A stretch of 25,993 nucleotides of DNA. It comes from JAKVAV01 sp964635965. GTDB lineage: Bacteria; Bacteroidota; Bacteroidia; Flavobacteriales_D; Cryomorphaceae. How positions within the stretch are numbered: the first letter of the stretch is position 1; every line of letters starts with the position of its first letter. Where the stretch lies: NCBI GenBank assembly GCA_964635965.1, contig CAZWQX010000041.1, positions 1 to 25,993 on the forward strand, given 5' to 3'. A program made the translations under genes and the position numbers. This document shows, piece after piece, positions 8,201 to 15,471 of the stretch. The notes beneath the pieces are model-generated. The model saw only the letters and a program-made list of their open reading frames with translations. It was not told the origin of the DNA and did not search any database.

Positions 8201-9727
8201 ATGTTGGAAGTACAAAATGTAAGTCTGCAATACGGAAAAAGAGTTCTCTTCGACGAGGTGAATATCTCATTTGGAGGTGACAACTGTTATGGAGTGATTG
8301 GAGCCAATGGAGCAGGAAAGTCAACCTTCATGAAAATTTTATCTGGTGATATTGATCCAAATACGGGATCGGTGCATCTGGAGCCGGGAAAGAGGATGGC
8401 GGTCCTTAAGCAGGATCACTCAAGGTATGATGGAGAAACGGTACTCCATACTGTTTTGATGGGGCACAAAAAACTTTGGGACATCATCCGAGAGAAGGAG
8501 TTGATTTATGCAAAGCCCGACTTCTCTGATGAAGATGGAATAAAAGCTTCTGAGCTTGAAGCGGAGTTTGCAGAGATGGACGGATGGAATGCCGAGAGTG
8601 ATGCGGCCTCTCTCCTTTCAGGATTGGGTATTGAGGAGAATCTTCATTACATGGACATGAGCAGCCTTACGGGGAAGCAAAAGGTTCGGGTACTGCTCGC
8701 GCAAGCGCTTTTTGGAAATCCCGATGTACTGATTTTGGACGAGCCAACCAATGACCTGGACTCCCAAACAATTAACTGGTTGGAAGATTTCCTCTTGGAT
8801 TTCAAAAACACGGTGATCGTTGTATCGCACGACCGTCACTTCCTCGATACGGTTTGCACGCATATTGCTGATATCGATTTTGGAAAAATCAGCATGTTCA
8901 CGGGAAACTACACCTTCTGGTATGAGAGCAGTCAGCTTGCTCTTCGACAACGAGCCCAGCAGAACAAAAAGGCAGAGGAAAAGAAAAAAGAACTCCAGGA
9001 ATTCATTTCTCGATTCAGCGCCAATGCTTCCAAATCGAAACAAGCTACCAGCCGTAAAAAGCTGCTCGAGAAGATTGATGTTGAGAACATAAAACCAAGT
9101 AATCGAAAGTATCCGGCGATCATTTTCAACCCGGAAAGACCCGCAGGAGATCAAATTCTTCACGTTAGAGGACTTACTAAGTACCTCGATGGAAAGCCAC
9201 TCTTCGAAAACTTCGATTTAAATATTCAAAAAGGAGAAAAAATCTCACTGATAAGTGACAATAGTCTTGCTACTACCGCTTTTTACGAGATTATCAACGG
9301 TAGGATGAAGCCTGATGCCGGAGAGTTTGAGTTGGGATTGACCATCACACCCGGTTATACTCCTGCTAATAATGATGAGTACTTCGAGAGCGACGACAAT
9401 CTGATTGACTGGCTCCGGCAGTATTCAACGGAGAAAGACGAGGTGTACATCAGAGGGTTTTTGGGGAAAATGCTCTTCTCCGGTCAGGAAACCTTGAAGA
9501 AATGCAATGTTCTGAGCGGAGGTGAAAAGGTGCGCTGTATGATGTCAAAAGCGATGTTGGCTGCTCCGAATCTATTGATGATGGACGAACCCACCAATCA
9601 CTTGGATTTGGAAAGTATTACCGCATTAAACAATGCCTTGATTGACTTTCCCGGAATGATCATCTTAACCACCTATGACCAAAAACTGAGGGAAACAGTA
9701 ACGAACAGAGTGGTAAAAATTGGATAA
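8201..9727 (+). CDS. ABC-F family ATPase (YbiT-like) with degenerate second ATP site
   Basis: A soluble 508-residue tandem ABC protein with no membrane segments; the ABC-F family acts on ribosomes. NBD1 has Walker A GANGAGKST (34-42), Walker B with Glu181 (LILDEPTND) and H-loop His210, but its signature is SLTGKQK (155-161) instead of LSGGQ. A charged linker at about 245-310 matches the ABC-F interdomain linker (P-site tRNA motif region). NBD2 has a canonical LSGGEK (438-443) and Walker B Glu463 (MMDEPTNHLD), but the Walker A position reads SDNSLATTA (352-360) without GK, and the H-loop position is Tyr492. In the head-to-tail arrangement, NBD1 Walker A with NBD2 signature makes one complete site; the other site is damaged on both faces. 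Known ABC-F roles include translation factors and antibiotic resistance; I cannot assign one. Confidence 0.9.
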   Translation: MLEVQNVSLQYGKRVLFDEVNISFGGDNCYGVIGANGAGKSTFMKILSGDIDPNTGSVHLEPGKRMAVLKQDHSRYDGETVLHTVLMGHKKLWDIIREKELIYAKPDFSDEDGIKASELEAEFAEMDGWNAESDAASLLSGLGIEENLHYMDMSSLTGKQKVRVLLAQALFGNPDVLILDEPTNDLDSQTINWLEDFLLDFKNTVIVVSHDRHFLDTVCTHIADIDFGKISMFTGNYTFWYESSQLALRQRAQQNKKAEEKKKELQEFISRFSANASKSKQATSRKKLLEKIDVENIKPSNRKYPAIIFNPERPAGDQILHVRGLTKYLDGKPLFENFDLNIQKGEKISLISDNSLATTAFYEIINGRMKPDAGEFELGLTITPGYTPANNDEYFESDDNLIDWLRQYSTEKDEVYIRGFLGKMLFSGQETLKKCNVLSGGEKVRCMMSKAMLAAPNLLMMDEPTNHLDLESITALNNALIDFPGMIILTTYDQKLRETVTNRVVKIG

Positions 9728-9774
9728 ATCATCATTTGAAAAGGTTATTTTTCGGGTGTGAAGTCGCTTGAAAA

Positions 9775-10680
9775 ATGAAACGAAAAATTATCCTTTTCCG
9801 ATCAGTTTTGCTGACGGTAATATTTTTTAGCTCCAATTTGTCGATGGGGCAATCCACGATTCGGGATCATAAGATTCACAGCGCAATCGTCAATAATAAT
9901 TTGGTAAGAGGCGGTTACGCAAACTACTTTGAATTTCTGAATAATGCCCCTTCTGTCAGGGACTCTTTTTATGTCGAATGGGAGCAAAGAACGAATCCTC
10001 AATGGGTTGGAACCAAAAAAGTAATACCCAGACTGGTCAGAAATGACAGAAAGGTGAAGAAAATCTGGGGATTCTCCGATGGGAATCAGGTTTTCATTTT
10101 TCATCAAGTCGAATTCTTCCCTGTGGTTATCGATTCCGATCAACCGTACTTTTATGGATATGACTTAATGGATGATCAGGGTGCAACGAACGCCGCCATG
10201 TGGGGAGGAGCGATAGGTAGTACTATTTATGCTTCTAACGCAAAAAAAAGAAGAATCCGATACGAGATAGACCTTTTTACCGGGTCCGTTATGCATCCTG
10301 AAATAGCCACCAAGATGAGACTGGATGCTATGAATGAATTAATTGTTTACCGGAGATCAAAAAAAGAGTCATTGGACCTCGCTCTCTTTTCGATAAATGA
10401 CAGCTTAGTTTATAGGTTCGAACCGGATTCCTATGTTCACCTCGCATTTCCACCTGAACAGATTGTTACCGTTTGTACCGAAAATGAGCACTCCACAATG
10501 GAGTGCATGAAGGTAAGTTTTGATCCCCGAGAAGAAATTACCTATATCAAACTTACACTTCCTGAGGGCGGTAAATTTAGCAAGGTTGAAAGCGTATCAG
10601 AATCTACAGGACTCTTTGATTATTCTAAAGTGGAGAAAAAACAAGATAAAAGAGGGCCGCAGAAACCAATTGAGAATTAA
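9775..10680 (+). CDS. exported protein of unknown function
   Basis: A 301-residue protein with signal peptide MKRKIILFRSVLLTVIFFSS...GQ (about 1-26). I do not recognise the family. The body is mixed alpha/beta with many aromatic and basic residues, includes a glycine-rich short hydrophobic stretch AAMWGGAIGSTIYAS (about 141-155) that is too weak for a sure membrane helix, and ends with a basic, disordered-looking tail (KKQDKRGPQKPIEN). It begins 47 nt after the ABC-F stop and is followed after 25 nt by the solute-binding protein gene, so the two are probably co-transcribed. Alternative upstream starts are not needed, as the signal peptide fixes ATG 9775. Confidence 0.75.
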   Translation: MKRKIILFRSVLLTVIFFSSNLSMGQSTIRDHKIHSAIVNNNLVRGGYANYFEFLNNAPSVRDSFYVEWEQRTNPQWVGTKKVIPRLVRNDRKVKKIWGFSDGNQVFIFHQVEFFPVVIDSDQPYFYGYDLMDDQGATNAAMWGGAIGSTIYASNAKKRRIRYEIDLFTGSVMHPEIATKMRLDAMNELIVYRRSKKESLDLALFSINDSLVYRFEPDSYVHLAFPPEQIVTVCTENEHSTMECMKVSFDPREEITYIKLTLPEGGKFSKVESVSESTGLFDYSKVEKKQDKRGPQKPIEN

Positions 10681-10705
10681 TAGATTTAGGGCAGGGATTA
10701 AAACC

Positions 10706-11698
10706 ATGAAAATAGACACCATCCACTCGATACCAAGAAATGCTGTGATTCGTTTAGCTATACTGCTTTTTGTTTTAACAGCACCTTTTATACTTCGCGC
10801 ACAGGTCACCCAATTAAACTTGGCTTTTGATGTTTGGCCACCTTTTACAAACGAGCCCGGGAAGACATCCGTTGCTGAAGAGATTGTTAAAACAGCGCTA
10901 AACAGAAACAGCATTGGAGTAAAACCGCGAATAGTAGATTTTCCTATAGTACTTAAAGGTTTGGAAGAGGGTACTTTTCAAGGAAGTCCCTCACTCTGGA
11001 AAACATCCGAACGAGAAGAATACTTGATCTATTCCAAACCTTTTTTGCACAATCAAATCATCCTGGTAGGAAAAAAGGGAGCAAATGTTTCAGCTAAGAG
11101 TCTAAATGAGTTAGAAGGAAAAAGGATAGCACTTGTTAAGGGATATGCCTACGGGGAGGAAGTGTTGAGCGCGAATGGAGTAGAATTTATTGAAGGCAAA
11201 AACGACCAAGCAAACTTGTTGGCCCTGCTTGAAGGAAAAGTAGATTATATGCTTGTTGATGCCCTCCTTGTTGCGTATTTGCGCTCATATCAGCCGAAAG
11301 ATGCGGAAAAGTTTTTGGCACTGGGAGAAGCTCCCTTGGTGAGTCATGGCTTGTATTTTGCCATGCGTAAAGATGTAGATGGCGCCGAGGAAATAATGGC
11401 ATCTTTCAACAAGGAGATAGACAAAATGAAGGTCGATGGAACCTATCACCGAATCCTAAAGCTGAGTTGGATTCAAGTGGATGTCGATGGAGACGGGACC
11501 TTGGAAATGATTCCGGGAAAAAATGCGGGTCAACCATCTGAGAATCCATACGCTTTGAACGGACCTGCATCCACCTCAGCAAGAATATACCACAACGGGC
11601 AACATACCAATTGGTCTGACCTTCCCGACGATGTCAAGAGAACCGGAATCAATCAAGCAGACGTTCAGGATGTGACCTTCCTAAGTTTTGGACTTTGA
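10706..11698 (+). CDS. family 3 periplasmic solute-binding protein with C-terminal DxDGDG tail
   Basis: A 330-residue protein starting at ATG 10706; the signal peptide covers about 1-32 (ending ILRAQ). An upstream in-frame ATG at 10520 lies deep within the preceding gene and is rejected. Residues about 35-255 follow the SBP_bac_3 plan of amino-acid/organic-solute binding proteins: start FDVWPPFTNE, EGTFQGSPSLWKTSEREEYL, a KSLNELEGKRIALVKGYAYGE hinge, LLALLEGKVDYMLVDA, and a closing KMKVDGTYHRI helix. Unusually, it then continues for about 75 residues beginning VDVDGDGTLEMIPG (about 257-270), a DxDxDG calcium-loop-like motif. No permease or ATPase is adjacent, so it may be a stand-alone sensor or periplasmic protein rather than part of an ABC importer. 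Ligand unknown. Confidence 0.8.
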   Translation: MKIDTIHSIPRNAVIRLAILLFVLTAPFILRAQVTQLNLAFDVWPPFTNEPGKTSVAEEIVKTALNRNSIGVKPRIVDFPIVLKGLEEGTFQGSPSLWKTSEREEYLIYSKPFLHNQIILVGKKGANVSAKSLNELEGKRIALVKGYAYGEEVLSANGVEFIEGKNDQANLLALLEGKVDYMLVDALLVAYLRSYQPKDAEKFLALGEAPLVSHGLYFAMRKDVDGAEEIMASFNKEIDKMKVDGTYHRILKLSWIQVDVDGDGTLEMIPGKNAGQPSENPYALNGPASTSARIYHNGQHTNWSDLPDDVKRTGINQADVQDVTFLSFGL

Positions 11699-11711
11699 TG
11701 AAGGCATGAAA

Positions 11712-11891
11712 CTACTCTTCCCCTTGTTCCTTTGCCTTTTTTCTTAGGTCCCAATAACCATAAATGAGGAGCAATCCTGCAAAATAACCGGAGAAGACCT
11801 GCATGAAATCTTGGCCTTCGATTAAACTGTAAGTGGAGACGGCAATGGCGACTATACCAATAATCAAAAGAAAGAGAGCTGCTTTTTTCAT
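11712..11891 (-). CDS. small two-helix membrane protein
   Basis: A 59-residue protein starting at ATG 11891, whose start overlaps the stop of the DUF3667 gene as ATGA, suggesting translational coupling. Two hydrophobic helices (about 5-22 and 32-48) flank a short polar loop (IEGQDFMQ), and the tail is charged (LRKKAKEQGEE). The longer frame reaching 11960 would overlap the neighbour heavily and adds a non-hydrophobic leader, so I reject it. Function is unknown; context suggests it works with the DUF3667 protein in the inner membrane. Confidence 0.7.
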   Translation of the reverse strand: MKKAALFLLIIGIVAIAVSTYSLIEGQDFMQVFSGYFAGLLLIYGYWDLRKKAKEQGEE

Positions 11892-12679
11892 GAAGATGGA
11901 GGTATATCTAAAGTTAACTGGAAGTAGAGACCAAGGGTAATCATAAGTAACACCGCCCAAATGGTCATTCCAACGATAAGAATGGTCATCATTTCAAAAA
12001 AGGATCTTCGCCAGGATTTACCTAAGAACTCTTTATACCCATAGATATAATAAAAGAAAAAGAGAAGGTAAATGATCAGGATAGCCACACCACCCAATAA
12101 GTGATCCAGAGGAAACAAAAAACTAATGATATTACTTACTGAGAACATGTAGGTCTGAAAGACCAAGTGTTCGGCAAAATTGAATCGTCTTTTCAGATTA
12201 AACAGAAAAGAAAATAAGGTGATAACGGGTAAGAATGTCCATAAGATTAGATTAAAATATCCCTGTATATCACCCAAGAGTTTAGTCGTTTCTGCAGTGA
12301 TGTCGATCTTATCGGAAGCCTCTGGATTCGCAGTTGGATCTTTGATCTCCACGGTAGGATCCAATTCGAAATTTGGATCCATCGAAAAGGTGGGATTCGC
12401 TTCATTTATAAATTCTGCTTGGGAAATCAAGAATAGAGCAATCGCCGTGGTGATAATCAAAAGACGAAAGGGAGGTGTGTAGTGGTATCGATTTGCACCG
12501 AGGTAATCTCTGACCGCCGCTCCCGGATCGATCAAAAGATTCTTCAAGGTGAAAATGCCCCCACGGTCTACATTAAATGCATCGAAAGCGGAATTTAAAA
12601 CCTGACGAAAGGTTATCCTCTTTACTTGTCTTGTTTCCGTTATGTCTAATGGTTCCTCTTCGGTGGGGAATTCTTCCAT
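11888..12679 (-). CDS. DUF3667-like integral membrane protein
   Basis: A 263-residue protein recognised by the N-terminal block RITFRQVLNSAFDAFNVDRGGIFTLKNLLIDPGAAVRDYLG (about 20-60), which follows the DUF3667 pattern of a helix, 'D.G...T...L...PG...R.YL' and 'RY.Y.PPFRLL'. Transmembrane helices are near 72-88, 142-160, 178-195, 200-217 and 232-255. Many family members have an N-terminal zinc ribbon (CxxC pairs); this one begins MEEFPTEEEPLDI and has none. Function is not established. The downstream two-helix gene overlaps by 4 nt. A 7-bp hairpin lies immediately upstream of the ATG. Confidence 0.8.
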   Translation of the reverse strand: MEEFPTEEEPLDITETRQVKRITFRQVLNSAFDAFNVDRGGIFTLKNLLIDPGAAVRDYLGANRYHYTPPFRLLIITTAIALFLISQAEFINEANPTFSMDPNFELDPTVEIKDPTANPEASDKIDITAETTKLLGDIQGYFNLILWTFLPVITLFSFLFNLKRRFNFAEHLVFQTYMFSVSNIISFLFPLDHLLGGVAILIIYLLFFFYYIYGYKEFLGKSWRRSFFEMMTILIVGMTIWAVLLMITLGLYFQLTLDIPPSS

Positions 12680-12683
12680 GAAC

Positions 12684-12701
12684 TTAGGCTTATGAGCCTA
12701 A
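12684..12701. repeat. hairpin TTAGGCT-TATG-AGCCTAA before the DUF3667 start
   Basis: A perfect 7-bp stem with a 4-nt loop lies 4 nt upstream of the DUF3667 start codon, where a ribosome would bind, and 60 nt downstream of the HD-domain gene stop. It lacks a T-run on the minus strand, so it is not a classic terminator. It could modulate initiation, or simply mark the end of the upstream transcript. Confidence 0.4.
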
Positions 12702-12760
12702 AACTAAGCTAATTTCCAATTGAGTGGAGGATTAGGGAAATGAAAATTCCACTAATCAAA

Positions 12761-13348
12761 TCAAGCCTCCTTTTTAAGAGATTCCAATCTCATGAGGTGG
12801 GTCTGCTTAATGGGTTCAAGTACCTTCACGCAGTAATCCGTATGGTAGTAATGGCCCGTTAGAAATTTAATTTGAATGTCCAACCAAGCAACTTCCGTGA
12901 GATCAGGATTGAAATGCTTAAGCTCCAACCAAAGCAAATTGGCTATTTCATCGTAACGATCAGTCCCTAAATAAAAGAGATCAGCATCCGCCAAGAGTTT
13001 TTCAGGGAGGGTGCTTGGACCTTGTGGAATCCTGGTAGCCATGATCATTCTGCAAATCGCACTTACCTCTTCTTCTGAGAAGTCTTCTTTGCCCAATTCA
13101 TCTCGGGCAATAGCGCAACTCTTCTTTTCGTGATCTTCTAAACCATTTAAAAATCCCGTATCGTGAAAAAGGGCTGCCGTTCTCAGTAATTCAAGATCTC
13201 TTCCCTCGCAACCTTCAATAGCTGCGAGTCGTTCTGCATGTTTCACAATGCGACGTGTATGATCGGCGTTGTGGTATGTCAGATTTGGATCCAACCCCTC
13301 TTGAAGTCGATTGAGAATGCGCTCATGTAATTCTTGATTAGTACTCAT
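12761..13348 (-). CDS. HD-domain metal-dependent phosphohydrolase
   Basis: A 195-residue soluble protein of the HD superfamily. ATG 13348 is preferred to an in-frame GTG 6 nt upstream. Metal-ligand pattern: His26 and His30 in YHNADHT, then the HD doublet His62-Asp63 in ALFHDTGF, His73 in EDHEKK, and the distal Asp in LADADLFYLG (121-123). This order fits small HD phosphohydrolases acting on nucleotides or related phosphate esters; the substrate cannot be read from the sequence. No partner domain is present. It is transcribed away from the universal stress protein gene, and 81 nt separate it from the following DUF3667 gene. Confidence 0.88.
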   Translation of the reverse strand: MSTNQELHERILNRLQEGLDPNLTYHNADHTRRIVKHAERLAAIEGCEGRDLELLRTAALFHDTGFLNGLEDHEKKSCAIARDELGKEDFSEEEVSAICRMIMATRIPQGPSTLPEKLLADADLFYLGTDRYDEIANLLWLELKHFNPDLTEVAWLDIQIKFLTGHYYHTDYCVKVLEPIKQTHLMRLESLKKEA

Positions 13349-13415
13349 AACCACAGGCTCTTAACACTTACGCAGAAGAGAGCAAAATGTTGTAAACGGG
13401 CTGGTTGATCACTCA

Positions 13416-13443
13416 TTGGTTCTCTAAATAAAAAAAATCTTTG
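13416..13443 (+). promoter_or_regulatory. probable promoter of the universal stress protein gene
   Basis: TTG at 13416-13418 and AATCTTTG at 13436-13443, 17 nt apart, resemble the Bacteroidota -33/-7 promoter (TTG, about 19 nt, TAnnTTTG) with one mismatch in the -7 box. The predicted transcript would have a leader of about 20 nt before ATG 13470. Confidence 0.45.
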
Positions 13444-13469
13444 CACATTTAGCAGACAAAACCGTCACC

Positions 13470-14291
13470 ATGTCAAAAATTCTTGTTCCTACCGATTTTT
13501 CGCCAGCAGCTGATAACGCTATGGAGTTGGCTTGCAGGATGGCAGCTGTAGGAAATCAAGAAATCGTGCTGTTCCACGTTCTAGGAGGCGCAACTGAGAA
13601 ATTACTAAAGAAGAAAGGCAAATCGAATGATGAATTAGAGTCATATATGCAGGAGATTTGCCAAAAAGCAAAAGATCACCACGCGGTGAACGCAGTTGTC
13701 CGAATTGATGAAGGATCATTAATTCCCAGCGTGGTGAGTGCAGCTTCTGAGTTTGAGATGGAATGGATGATCATGGGAACCCATGGTACAAGAGGCTTGC
13801 GACAAGCTTTATTTGGAGCGGATGCACTAAAAATTGCAGAGAAATCTCCGATTCCTGTACTTACTGTACCTGACGTGGCAGATGTTTCAAAAGGAATTAA
13901 TCGCATTCTCTTTCCTTTCGGCGGGCACGCCAGCCTGGGTAACAAAGTAAAGGCAGTTGGCGTGATGGCGCAAAGCTTTAACGCCGAAGTAGAATTTTAC
14001 TCGATCGATAGACCCGATTCGGAAATTGACAAATCAGTTTACTCAACCATTACCCAAGCGGAACAACAATACACTAACGAGGGAGTTCCTCATAAACGCG
14101 TAATAGATGAGGCAAGAACCTACTCCGTTGGATTTGCGAAACAAACATTAGCCCACGCCGAAGAGGTAGGAGCAAATATTATAGCCGTGATGGCCAGCGA
14201 CGAGAGTCAGCTTTCATTTATATCAGGGGTAGATCGCGAAAACCTGATTAACAATGATTCGGGGATCTCAATATTGCTGGTAGCCGAATAG
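13470..14291 (+). CDS. universal stress protein, tandem Usp domains
   Basis: A 273-residue cytoplasmic protein with two Usp folds. Domain 1 (about 1-135) begins MSKILVPTDFSPAADNAM and ends with the nucleotide-binding stretch MGTHGTRGLRQALFGADA; Gly103, Gly106 and Gly116 fit G-2x-G-9x-G, but the usual Ser/Thr after the last Gly is Ala117. Domain 2 (about 143-273) keeps the fold outline (INRILFPFGG, then GANIIAVMAS, ending ISILLVAE) but lacks the glycine motif, so it probably does not bind ATP. Tandem Usp proteins are common in Bacteroidota and are linked to stress or envelope regulation. The next gene, a TMEM175-like channel, begins 22 nt downstream, suggesting a two-gene operon. Confidence 0.92.
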   Translation: MSKILVPTDFSPAADNAMELACRMAAVGNQEIVLFHVLGGATEKLLKKKGKSNDELESYMQEICQKAKDHHAVNAVVRIDEGSLIPSVVSAASEFEMEWMIMGTHGTRGLRQALFGADALKIAEKSPIPVLTVPDVADVSKGINRILFPFGGHASLGNKVKAVGVMAQSFNAEVEFYSIDRPDSEIDKSVYSTITQAEQQYTNEGVPHKRVIDEARTYSVGFAKQTLAHAEEVGANIIAVMASDESQLSFISGVDRENLINNDSGISILLVAE

Positions 14292-14313
14292 ATTATCACT
14301 CCTATTCGAACTG

Positions 14314-15081
14314 ATGTTATCCAAAGCATACCAGCGCCGACAGAAGATATCGACTACCGGGTTTCGCTACCGCGGACTCGTTTCAAGCCGACTTGAAAAC
14401 CTTACGGACGCGGTATTTGGATTTTCCATCACCTTATTGGTGATTGCCTCAGAAGTACCCACTAATTATTTGGAGCTCGAAGCATCCATGTATGGCTTTA
14501 GCGGATTTATTTTTTGTGTGATGCTCATCTTGGCAATCTGGAATCACCACAAAGATTTCTTCTTGCGCTATGGGCTTCAAGACGGGTTGACCAGGAGCTA
14601 CAATTTTCTCTTCCTCTTCTTGCTTTTATTCTACATCTACCCTCTGAAGTACCTGTTCTCGTTCCTGGGAACAGCGCTGTATTTTCAGGTTAAAATTGGT
14701 TTGGGAGACAATTCTGAAGCGCTACAATTTGCCATTGACAGGCTTGCCGAATCAAATCTTTCGGTAAACGAATGGGAAAGTATCATGATCAGATTCGGAT
14801 TGGGTTTCTTCTGCATTTACCTCATCCTGTGTTTGATGCACGTTAATGCGCTAAAAAAGAGGGAGTATTTGGAATTAAACGAAATTGAAGAGTTTGAGAC
14901 CAAAACGAGCATTACCAGTTACCTCATCTTGGCAATGGTGGCGGTAGTTTCCATGTTGATCGTTATTCTCTTTGGGGGTGTGGCCTCTCCCATTGCGGGA
15001 AGTGTATATGCGCTAATCCCATTGCTATTAGGGATTTACAAAAAGAGGCGAAATAAGGCTTTTAAAAAGCTATTTGTGTAA
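14314..15081 (+). CDS. TMEM175/DUF1211-family membrane protein, possible potassium channel
   Basis: A 255-residue protein with about six hydrophobic helices. The first helix carries the family signature: R26-LEN-L30-T31-D32-AVFGFSITLLV aligns with the RxxxFSD motif of prokaryotic TMEM175/DUF1211 proteins, which form K+-permeable channels. Here the conserved Phe-Ser is Leu-Thr, while the Arg and Asp are kept. Later landmarks include AIWNHHKDFFLRYG (about 69-82), matching the family's conserved 'W..H...F', and a basic C-terminal end (YKKRRNKAFKKLFV). Channel activity is inferred only from the family. It follows the Usp gene by 22 nt and converges on the next gene with 12 nt between stops. Confidence 0.82.
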   Translation: MLSKAYQRRQKISTTGFRYRGLVSSRLENLTDAVFGFSITLLVIASEVPTNYLELEASMYGFSGFIFCVMLILAIWNHHKDFFLRYGLQDGLTRSYNFLFLFLLLFYIYPLKYLFSFLGTALYFQVKIGLGDNSEALQFAIDRLAESNLSVNEWESIMIRFGLGFFCIYLILCLMHVNALKKREYLELNEIEEFETKTSITSYLILAMVAVVSMLIVILFGGVASPIAGSVYALIPLLLGIYKKRRNKAFKKLFV

Positions 15082-15093
15082 GGAATTGACTGT

Positions 15094-15381
15094 CTAGATC
15101 AATTTCTCTGAATAGTACCAAAGCAAATAAACCGTCACAACAAATACAATGGTGGTTATGACAATTACCTTGATTATCTGCGTTCGCTGTTGACGCTTTA
15201 GTCTCAGTCTTAATTCACGAATCTTCCTTGGATCGGTTTCCTTTCCATGGGCCAACTTTCGATTTAATTTGGCTTGGTAGGCTCTAACTATCTTTTTGTG
15301 ACGGGCGCGCTTGGATTTCAGGAGGTTTCGATTTCCACGATACCTGGAAAGCATATCCAAAACATGACCTGCGGAAGACAT
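15094..15381 (-). CDS. small basic single-pass membrane protein
   Basis: A 95-residue protein starting at ATG 15381 (an in-frame TTG 15 nt upstream is less likely). The first two thirds are very basic (RYRGNRNLLKSKRARHKK..., RELRLRLKRQQR) and one hydrophobic helix occupies about 71-89 (VIVITTIVFVVTVYLLWYY). It resembles a group of short conserved Bacteroidota proteins of unknown function with the plan 'MS..G.v.d....l..NR.LLk'. The basic part may bind nucleic acid or acidic lipid at the cytoplasmic face, but this is a guess. It is divergent from the TPR regulator gene. Confidence 0.7.
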   Translation of the reverse strand: MSSAGHVLDMLSRYRGNRNLLKSKRARHKKIVRAYQAKLNRKLAHGKETDPRKIRELRLRLKRQQRTQIIKVIVITTIVFVVTVYLLWYYSEKLI

Positions 15382-15471
15382 ACACCTAATATACAATCAA
15401 AACCCAAGCTTTCTAAAAATGCATAGATTGCAACCGAAGAAAAGATTTGTGAAGAATACGAACAACCAATT

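Noticed and set aside
8618..9163. 181-codon open frame on the minus strand
   Set aside because: Lies wholly inside the well-supported ABC-F gene on the other strand; composition is that of an antisense shadow.
15083..15105. AATTGA...TCAATT inverted repeat between convergent genes as a terminator
   Set aside because: Six A/T-rich pairs with a 9-nt loop and no T-run; too weak to report.
15397..15471. GATTGCAACC near 15424-15433 as a further Fur-type operator
   Set aside because: Only one half-site resembles AGTTGCA; no palindrome is formed.
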